A DNA stretch of 64,000 nucleotides. Source: Symbiodinium microadriaticum. Lineage: Eukaryota > Sar > Dinophyceae > Suessiales > Symbiodiniaceae. How positions within the stretch are numbered: position 1 is the first letter of the stretch; each line of letters starts with the position of its first letter. Where the stretch lies: contig LSRX01000480.1 of the NCBI GenBank assembly GCA_001939145.1, forward strand, positions 421,622-485,621. The letters are read 5' to 3'. The translations under genes were made by a program, and so were the position numbers. Shown piece after piece: positions 57,342-64,000 of this stretch. The notes under the pieces are model-generated. The model made no database searches. It saw nothing but the letters and a program-made list of their open reading frames with translations, and was not told where the DNA came from.

Positions 57342-58718
57342 CTGAAAAAAAAGTGAACCCAACAAGTTGAGCTGATCAAAATCTGCGGATCCACGCAAGC
57401 TCGTGCTTATGCCAAGTGCTGACTTGGACCTTGAAACGCCTGTGCTTCAAAGCCTGAAAGCCCGCCCCCCTCTCCGTAAAATCCAAACAGATCGAACCTC
57501 CAAGCGAACCATCAAACTCCATTGATTCCCGAAAATTCCCGAAACAAAGCGTCTCCAGAATTCTTCGGGCAAGAGAAGTTACCTGCTCTACACCCAAGCC
57601 AAGCAATGATTTTTGTTCAGCTAGGTCTGGGCTTACGTTACACTGTTGCTAGAAGTTGGTTTTGGGAGCTGTGCGTTGGCCTCACCAGGCGACTACTATC
57701 CAAGCCGTTTTGAAATTGCCACTGTCTTCCTCTGGCACGCAGGGGTCACACGCTACACTGCAAGCTCGGAGTGCACGATCTTTTCCAGGAATGCTCAGTG
57801 CGATGGAGCCACCAGCTGTCTCTGGTCAACCTGTTATATAGTCGTGAGACGGCGATCAAACACAGCAAAACGATCGTGCGCAGAAGCTGTCGCTGTGCAT
57901 AGAAGCCTCAATCTACCTCCACCATATAAAAAAAAACGTGCACAAAGAGCCGGCGCTGTCCTCCTTCCGAATCCAATCCAGTCAAGGAGCCAAAGCAGCG
58001 CGTCATGCTTCAGCACGAACTCGTTCACAGCAGTTACGACCCCTGCCACAAATGTCAATGCCACACTCACACGCCTCAACTACCCATCGGAAGATGAACT
58101 CCTACCAAAGGTGAGTATGTTGGTCCCTCCGCCGGCGCCAGACCCAAACCGCAAATCCATGGGATGGTCAAGTGCCAAGGACGAGGCGCAGGGATTCGTG
58201 GAAGAACCGAACGCAGGAGATCTCGGCAGGCAAGTCGATCCTCTTATCTTCACCACAATCGCATGTGGGCGAAGACCCTGAACTGAAATCTTGCTGCGAG
58301 GCAGAAACGCGTTTGCCAGCAAGTGCTAATCAAAGCAGCTTCTGCAGATTGGCAGGGCAGCTCTCCCTATCAAGAAACGGATATGCCACGAGGCGACGCA
58401 AACGGCAAATGCTGCGCACATTCACCCGGGAGACTGGAGACTGGCCCAAGGATTGGAATCGGAAGCGCCGTCACTCGGACACTGCGCTGTTTGCTTGAGA
58501 ATGATCCTCCTTGCCAAGTACTTTGTCCGAGAGTTCCACCCCCGACAAGGTTGAATCAGCAGCTCAGCCTCGTCGCAGTTCGACGCTCTTTCTTTCTGTT
58601 TGGGTTCCAAAGTCGGGTCGCGAAGAACGGGCGGGCGGGCTCATTATCCTGAAAGCAGTGCAGATGAGGTCTGCTCCATGTCAGGCATGACTTCAGGGAA
58701 ACACACATGCAAGCACAC

Positions 58719-58742
58719 GTACACACACACACACACACACAC

Positions 58743-58777
<35 letters not shown>

Positions 58778-58780
58778 GGC

Positions 58781-58819
<39 letters not shown>

Positions 58820-58820
58820 G
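58719..58820. repeat. (CA)n and (ACAG)n microsatellites
   Basis: A CA run (about 58719-58742) runs into about 18 ACAG units (58746-58818), with one interruption. Cys/Leu/Ser-rich minus frames and Thr/Asp-rich plus frames here are repeat translations. Confidence 0.9.
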
Positions 58821-58920
58821 CAATGGCAGAACCTGACAAACGAGACGACCTGCCTGGACGCAGAGGACGGGAAATGACCACTCTGACTTGGGCTCCTGGG
58901 AAGAAAGCACCCACACTACA

Positions 58921-60230
58921 TCAGACGTTGAAAGCCTCCACAGGCAGAACGTCGGCGTTCCTGACCAGCTTGAACCCTGGAATATCCTTGCACGGAAAGC
59001 CTGGTGCGGCGGCGAGGTAGTCGTGGCCGGCGAGGATGCCCCCGGGACGAACTTTGGAAGCCCAATGAAGGAGGTCTTCCTGACGGAAGTAGGCTCGGCG
59101 AAGCATCCAGCTCATCACAAAAATTTCGCCGGGAGATTTTAGCATGGAGCTATCGTCTCGACACCGACCTCTGAGAGCTCAGCTTGGCCCTTTGCAAGTA
59201 CCCTCCAATGCAAAAAAAACACTCTTCTCCAGACTGCCCGGCGTTCGCTCGCATGCGGAGACTGAACTGATCTCACATCCCGCAGCTCACCTTTGCGCTA
59301 AATCAGAACCTGGACAGACTTGTAATCGTGGGCTGCATCTATGAAGACGAGGTCTGCGGACCCATCTGCCACCTGAGCGCACTGCTTTGAAGAGCTTTCT
59401 GCGCGGGATGGATGTCGCAGGGGTGCTGATTGGATGTTTACAAGGGTTGGCATCTACAGGTAGCAGCTTTGTTCAGAATTGAGCGCAGCTTGGGGCTTCA
59501 AAGGCTGAGTCTGCATGGGCACCTGAGACTCCCTGACTCCCTGACTGTAGTGAGCAACTCGTTCTCTGTCATCAGCATTGGCACTAACCCTTTGCCGAAA
59601 TATGCGGACATGTTCACTCATGTCAAAATGTAAGCGATAGTTCCTCCAAACTGATTAGAGTTCTTATGCCCAAAGCTCTCGAAACACTTTGTCGCACTGG
59701 AGCAGATCTGAGCCGGCCTTGCTTGACGCCACTGTACTGAGGTCGTTGATCCACGTGGTGCGATTTGCATAAGGCTGCATTCGCTGCTGGGCCACGGGAA
59801 AGATGACCCGATCAACGAGAATCATCCGCAAGCCAGGCATCCGCTTCAACAGTGCTTCTGACGTTGCGGCCCAGCAGACACCCAGCTCAACCATGAGCAG
59901 CGGCTCATCAGGGCGCGAATTCGACATGTTTCTCAGCAGCTGGAGCAATGCATAAGCTCGATGTGATGGATGGTTAGCATCCCCTTCGCCGTACACTCCC
60001 CCATCCGCTTCCCAAGCAAACTTCCAGCGTGGTATCATGAAGCTGTTCTCCACAGCAGCATACCTTCTAATCAAAAGCCACTGCCTGTGGGAGGCCTCCG
60101 TGAGCTCCCGCATGCAGTGCAAGAAGCCAGCAGCGCTCGCCATTTCGGAGACCTTGACGTAGCGGTGCGCAGCAGAAAGGCAGCAAGCACCATCAATAAA
60201 CCACGACAATAACCACGACGACGCGCACAA
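58921..60230 (-). CDS. Class I SAM-dependent methyltransferase (Methyltransf_24-like), at least 3 exons
   Basis: Exon 1 starts at ATG 60230 and is open to 59664. It contains motif I, LLMVELGVCWAATSEALLKR (residues about 111-130), and the acidic LRMILVD at about 134-140 that would contact the ribose. Exon 2, 59398-59310, follows GCGCAG and encodes ESSSKQCAQVADGSADLVFI, then DAAHDYKSVQ, the 'FIDA-H-Y' block of this family, ending before GTTCTG. Exon 3, 59079-58921, follows CGTCAG in matching phase 0 and encodes EDLLHWASKVRPGGILAGHD, then Y, ending in TGA. K-V-R-P-G-G-x-L-x-G-H-D-Y is typical of the family's C-terminal half. The exon 1 donor is not fixed; a phase-1 donor is needed, and GACCTCA-GT near 59735 would fit. 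Substrate unknown. The N-terminus has a short hydrophobic stretch that might be a targeting signal. Confidence 0.75.
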
Positions 60231-60346
60231 ACAGAATTAAACGCGGCAGTCCGTGGTGGTAGTAGCCGTCGTTGTGGATGTCGCGGTGTTTCTCCAGTGC
60301 AATATCGGTGGCGGAAGCAGTAGTAACAGGAGTAGCAGTTAGTGTT

Positions 60347-60399
60347 GTAGTAGTAGTAGTAGTAGTAGTAGAAGAAGAAGAAGAAGAAGCACCAACACC

Positions 60400-60442
<43 letters not shown>
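60347..60442. repeat. Adjacent triplet repeats: AGT, AGA and CAG
   Basis: A run of TAG/AGT units (about 60347-60370) passes into AAG units (about 60371-60389) and, after a short spacer, into 14 perfect CAG units (60401-60442). It lies just upstream of the minus-strand methyltransferase start. Confidence 0.9.
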
Positions 60443-60445
<3 letters not shown>

Positions 60446-60571
60446 GGACAGTAGTAGTGGTGGTGTCCGTGAGCCTTGCTGCTGGGTTTTTCCGGGTACA
60501 ACAGTCAGCCCAAACCGCGTCCTGCCCTTTGACCCAAAAGGGATTACTTTTCAGGTCGCGTCTGTTTGACG

Positions 60572-60757
60572 TTTCCTTCAGCAGTAGCAGCACCGGTAGC
60601 AATAGCAGTAATAGCAGTCGTAGCAGTAGCAGTAGCAGTAGACGTAGCAGTGGCAGTGGCAGTAGCAGCAGCAGTGGCACTAGCAGTAGCAGTAGCAGTA
60701 GTAGTAGTCGTCGTCGTCTTAGTAGTAGTGGTAGTAAGAGTAGGAGTAGAGAATAGT
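60572..60757. repeat. Degenerate AGC/AGT triplet repeat
   Basis: About 185 bases of imperfect AGCAGT, GGCAGT and CGTAGC triplets. Open frames in several phases (Ser-rich, Val/Ala-rich, Thr/Ala-rich) are consequences of the repeat. Confidence 0.85.
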
Positions 60758-61129
60758 AGTATGTTGATGCCCATGACCCTTTCCGATGTAAAGTTCGCTT
60801 CTAGTGGAGCTAGAGGTATGCATGGAACTTTGAGTTTGTGTGATCGCAGACGGATGCGGCTTATAGGCCTTCGTGTTGCTGTAGCGACAAGTCACGGCAG
60901 AAGTCAGCATGCTCTGCATAGGCATGAGATATGGCTGTGCACAAAAGCACCATAGCAGTTGCCTAACTTCGAGTTTCGTGAGAAAAGGTGTAGACCTTCC
61001 CGCGTGCTGCATGGTTTCTGTGAGCGAGCTGTGAATTATTTCCTTCCACATAACCTGTATCGGTTTGGTAACCACGCTGCGAAGACGAAGATTTCATCTG
61101 GGCCAAGTGACCGTGAGTCACAACAGGTT

Positions 61130-62854
61130 ATGGGCGCCCAACGAACTACCTCTGCGACGACTCCTTTGTTGGAAGGAGAGATAGCTGGGCCGCAGTACGC
61201 AGCAGCGACGGAGAACACCGCAAGCCAGGCTACCGAGGCACCTGGTCGTGCAGATCGAGCCCCAAGGGGCCCTGTAATGCCAAATGGTGTGGATCCTCAA
61301 AGGGTGACGGGCTATCGTGACGAACCGCCTCTGGCGGCATCACGGTCTCCCTATGGACCCGGAGAGGGTCCCACTATAAGGGCAGAGGAGGCTATCAGGA
61401 CTGAGCAACCTGAAGGGCTACAGCGATTGCATGGCAATGATGGTGCAGGTGTGAGCCCCGGCGTAAGCAGTGGGTTTTTATCGGCGGGAACGGCATCGCC
61501 AACGACGTTGGCGAACCCAGAGTCCGCAATGGACCAACCGCAGCAGGCCGAGCGAACGTTTGCTTCAGCGTCGATGGAGTATCACTACGCTGGAGCTGAA
61601 CCAGGTCAGCCTGTGGTCCGTTGGGTGGCAAGGCTCACGGAGTTCCTTCGGTCGACGACGTCAGGGACGAACGGGCTTCAGGGCAGGGTTTTAGGGGGGT
61701 TGGGGTTTACGACAACCCAAGGGACCCAGCCGTTTTCCCCGCAGCAGCAGCGCATTCAGCAAGACACACAGCACGACGCGCAGCAGCAGCGACCGCAGTG
61801 GTTTCAAGCAACTGTGGAAAGAACGCCAAGCAGGGCGGGAGCTATGAGCCCATGGGTGAATGTTTCACCTCCGGAGGCTCTTCCAGAGCCCCCAGCTCAA
61901 GCAATGGTGCCTACGATGCCGATGAGACAGCTGTTTACCGATTCCCAAGCGGACAGACTGCAAGGGCATCCAAGAGAGGCACCGCTGTTATATCCGAGGC
62001 CGCCGAGCTCTACGTCCTCGTCGGAGATTCAAGCGGAGGTGCAGCGACAGCTGCAGGGCTACCTGGCGAGGCATCAAGGAGAGTCACGGCAGATGCAGGA
62101 GCAGCTTCAACGGCTACAAAGAGAACGAGATTACTATGAGCAAGTGGCGCGCGGACGACTACCAGGAGGGGATCGGGCTATGGCAATGCAACATGACCTT
62201 CCAGGGGAGGATCGGGCTGAGGCAGTGCGAGGCGGACTACCAGGAGAGCATCGGGCTACAGAGCAAGACGGGCTTCCAAGAGAGCGTCGGGCTACAGAGC
62301 AAGATGGACTACCTGGAGGGCGTCGCAATGGTACAGAGCAAGATGGACTACCTGGGGGGCGTTACAGCTACAGAGCAAGATGGACTACCTGGAGGGCGTC
62401 GCAGTGCTACGGAGCAAGACGGACTACCTGGAGAGCATCGGGCTACAGAGCAAGATGGACTACCTGGAGGGCGTCGGGCTACAAAGCAAGATGGGCTACC
62501 TGGAGAGCGTCGGGCTACAAAGCAAGATGGGCTACCTGGAGAGGGTCGGGCTACAAAGCAAGATGGACTACCAGGGCGTCGCAGTGCTACAAAGCAAGAT
62601 GGGCTACCAGGCGTCAACATGCTACAGAGCAAGATGGACTACCAGGGGGTCAACATGCTACAGAGCAAGATGGACTACCAGGGCATGCAGACAGGTCACG
62701 TCCAGGAGCTGAGTCGAGTTCGGCTTCTCAGTACGACATCCTGGGGGTCCTGGCAGCTGGAATGAAGCAGTTGCAAGAGGTCCAGACTAAGGCGCTTGAA
62801 AGACGATCCACCGCTGAGCCTGAAGCGGTCAAGCCCGATGGCGGACTTGTCTGA
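61130..62854 (+). CDS. Copia gag N-terminal region with LPG-repeat array
   Basis: From ATG 61130 the frame encodes a Gln/Ala/Pro-rich region, WFQATVERTPSRAG, PMRQLFTDSQADRLQG, APLLYPRPPSS and a coiled-coil-like Gln/Arg-rich helix (RQLQGYLARHQGESRQMQEQ). This is the order I recall from Symbiodinium copia proteins. About 15 repeats of the type RATEQDGLPGGR follow (62150-62690), in which the reading slips to other frames and returns. After them come SSSASQYDILGVLAAGMKQL, then QEVQ, and PEAVKP, where the family normally continues with roughly 25 more residues; here the frame runs into TGA at 62852-62854, consistent with an internal deletion. Confidence 0.7.
   Translation: MGAQRTTSATTPLLEGEIAGPQYAAATENTASQATEAPGRADRAPRGPVMPNGVDPQRVTGYRDEPPLAASRSPYGPGEGPTIRAEEAIRTEQPEGLQRLHGNDGAGVSPGVSSGFLSAGTASPTTLANPESAMDQPQQAERTFASASMEYHYAGAEPGQPVVRWVARLTEFLRSTTSGTNGLQGRVLGGLGFTTTQGTQPFSPQQQRIQQDTQHDAQQQRPQWFQATVERTPSRAGAMSPWVNVSPPEALPEPPAQAMVPTMPMRQLFTDSQADRLQGHPREAPLLYPRPPSSTSSSEIQAEVQRQLQGYLARHQGESRQMQEQLQRLQRERDYYEQVARGRLPGGDRAMAMQHDLPGEDRAEAVRGGLPGEHRATEQDGLPRERRATEQDGLPGGRRNGTEQDGLPGGRYSYRARWTTWRASQCYGARRTTWRASGYRARWTTWRASGYKARWATWRASGYKARWATWRGSGYKARWTTRASQCYKARWATRRQHATEQDGLPGGQHATEQDGLPGHADRSRPGAESSSASQYDILGVLAAGMKQLQEVQTKALERRSTAEPEAVKPDGGLV
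62150..62690 (+). repeat. ~36-bp tandem repeat array in gag
   Basis: About 15 units of 33-39 bp share CTACAGAGCAAGATGGACTA, then CCTGGAGGGCGTCGG, and encode LPG-containing 12-residue repeats. The first three units are more diverged. All three + strand frames are open over most of the array. Confidence 0.85.
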
Positions 62855-63086
62855 TAGCTCAGGCGAGTGGTGGGCGAAGATCCAGGAGTTGGCGCAGCAG
62901 GGCTATCAGGAATGGTCGGATGCCACCCCACTTGAGAGGCTATCGCTGCGACCTCCTCGGAAGAAGGAGCTTGAGGAGGGGAAATACGCCCGCCTCAACA
63001 GCCGAGCCTCGTCGATGTTGGTCGCTTCCCTCGACTCGCAAGGTCACGCGGAGGTGCACCTCAAGCGCTTCCCAAATCTTATTTAG
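62838..63086 (+). CDS. Copia gag core, first part
   Basis: The frame encodes MADLSDSSGEWWAKIQELAQ, then QGYQEWSDATPLERLSL and YARLNSRASSMLVASL, the conserved gag block preceding the YQPGGE motif in dinoflagellate copia elements. It ends at TAG 63084-63086. An extra base near 63042 moves the true continuation into the next frame. Confidence 0.7.
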   Translation: MADLSDSSGEWWAKIQELAQQGYQEWSDATPLERLSLRPPRKKELEEGKYARLNSRASSMLVASLDSQGHAEVHLKRFPNLI

Positions 63087-64000
63087 AGTCCTCACTATGT
63101 ACCAGCCGGGAGGCGAAGCAGAGAAGAGGCTGGTGATCGAGCAGCTACAGAATGGTACGACGCAACCAGACGCTCCCAAGGCAGCAGAAGCTTTGAGGAA
63201 CTGGGAGCGGTGGCACCGCAGAGCAGCAGATGTGGGTGTGGCCACGCCAGACCCGACGATACTCGGTCGGGCATTGACTGGCATCATGAAGAAGGTGCTG
63301 GAAGCCCACCCGGAGGCGGCTTTCCGCACCTCCCTCCTTCGCAACTCTTTGAAGTTGGACACGAGACCGACTGACGAGACGATCCATGCGTACCACAAGC
63401 ATTTGCTGGCAGAAACGGAAGCACTTACAACAGGAGCTCCTCGATCAACCACTTCCTCTACGACGACCACCGAAGCTACCCGGACGAGCAGCGGCGACAA
63501 GCCTACAAGGCTGAAAGGGCTTCAGGCCCACGGGGAGGTTGAGCAGGCCCCAAAGGCAAAGGCAACCCCGGCACCGAGCTCCGCGTCGGCATCACCGAAG
63601 CTGTGTCGTTGGTTTGCAAAGTCAGAGGCAAGATGCAAGAGAGGCGCTGATTGCCAATTCCTTCACGATTGGCAAGGCATCTCAAAGAGTGGTCGGTGCC
63701 TTGTATGTTCTGGAACGGGACATCAGAAGAAAGATTGCCCCACCAAGGACAAGAATGCGCAGGCTCAGAGCTCGAGGACGAGGCAGCGGGAGCAGTCCAC
63801 AACCTCCACGACGACACCCCCGGCAAATAAGGCCTTGTCTGCGAACCAGGAGCCAATTTCACCTTCGAGTCAGCCGGCATCCGAGCCCTCTCCTACATCG
63901 AGTACCACCAAGGGCACGTCTCAGCCGGAGCAACCACAACAAGATGAACTGAAGCAGGTGATTGCGGATGCCTCAAAGATGATAAAGTCGATGATGGCGC
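63043..64000 (+). CDS. Copia gag core, second part, with CCCH and CCHC zinc motifs (partial)
   Basis: Open from 63043 to the window end. It continues the core (SASQILFRVLTMYQPGGEAE, then PDPTILGRALTGIMKKVL, then FRTSLLRNSLKLDTRPTDET). A CCCH finger follows at about 63604-63666 (C-x9-C-x5-C-x3-H: CRWFAKSEARC, KRGADC, QFLH) and a CCHC knuckle at 63697-63738 (CLVCSGTGHQKKDC), then a Ser/Thr/Pro-rich linker towards the expected protease. CCHC knuckles of this kind bind nucleic acid in gag proteins. No stop is seen before 64000. Confidence 0.8.

Larger units (their letters stand above)
60958..64000 (+). mobile_element. Ty1/copia-type retrotransposon, 5' (gag) part, decayed and cut by the window end
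   Basis: Three successive reading frames carry the parts of a dinoflagellate copia gag in the right order: a Gln/Pro-rich N-terminal region, a repeat array, a conserved gag core and two zinc-binding motifs. A deletion and a one-base shift separate them. Protease, integrase and RT would lie beyond 64000. No LTR was identified. Confidence 0.8.

Noticed and set aside
57646..58281. 211-codon plus-strand open frame with a protein-like C-terminal half
   Set aside because: No motif, no splice support and opposite to the minus-strand gene run; kept only as a weak possibility.
58644..58916. Cys/Leu/Ser repeat minus frame
   Set aside because: Translation of (ACAG)n and (CA)n microsatellites.
60193..60501. 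Poly-Cys/Ser/Thr minus-strand frame
   Set aside because: Direct translation of the CAG and AGT triplet repeats.
62150..62690. CRISPR-like repeat array
   Set aside because: Units are contiguous with no unique spacers, encode gag repeats and lie in a eukaryotic retroelement.
1..64000. Dinoflagellate spliced-leader relics (TTTTGGCTCAAG)
   Set aside because: Looked for the 3' end of the spliced leader and did not see it on the + strand.

Overview
The window reads as nuclear DNA of a dinoflagellate, probably a Symbiodiniaceae/Suessiales relative. The grounds are: short introns flanked by CAGG-like direct repeats with GC, GT and GA donors; a Ty1/copia gag of the dinoflagellate type (CCCH finger followed by a CCHC knuckle); a LINE-type reverse transcriptase with a dinoflagellate-like C-terminus; exons resembling two high-copy dinoflagellate gene families; and many degenerate TTTAGGG/CCCTAAA tracts. 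There are no bacterial operons, no rRNA, no convincing tRNA and no CRISPR array. Three gaps (N at 7626, N at 26636, N x5 at 46013-46017) and sharp composition changes mean the scaffold could be partly chimeric.

Layout. (1) 0-7.25 kb: an AT-rich, microsatellite-rich segment with intron-dense + strand genes, including a tandem array of phase-0 exons coding for one 18-20 residue repeat, two or three further small multi-exon genes, and a member of a dinoflagellate multicopy family at its end. (2) 8-17 kb: a GC-rich segment with a 5'-truncated, frameshifted LINE reverse transcriptase (7995-9747), then a block of Pro/Gln/Ser/Thr-rich reading frames (10290-15278) carrying two copies of an unrecognised ~95-residue domain, then a non-coding tail with duplicated hairpin elements. 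(3) 17-22.7 kb: no gene found. (4) 22.8-26.5 kb: a purine-rich tract, telomere-like repeats and a multi-exon + strand gene of a second multicopy family, interrupted by an in-frame TGA. (5) 26.6-28.6 kb: an inverted repeat, short tandem repeats and telomere-like DNA. (6) 28.63-34.78 kb: a strongly AT-rich island of unknown origin holding a duplicated GC-rich segment, one copy of which carries a 244-bp insertion between 14-bp direct repeats. (7) 34.8-60.3 kb: mostly intron-like DNA in which small, phase-consistent minus-strand exons can be recognised, ending upstream with a class I SAM-dependent methyltransferase gene. (8) 60.3-64 kb: trinucleotide repeats and the 5' part of a decayed Ty1/copia element that runs off the window.

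The genes do not form a pathway. The coding content is retroelements, multicopy families and fragments of intron-rich cellular genes. Exon calls rest on reading-frame quality, splice dinucleotides and phase agreement; no transcript or database evidence was available.
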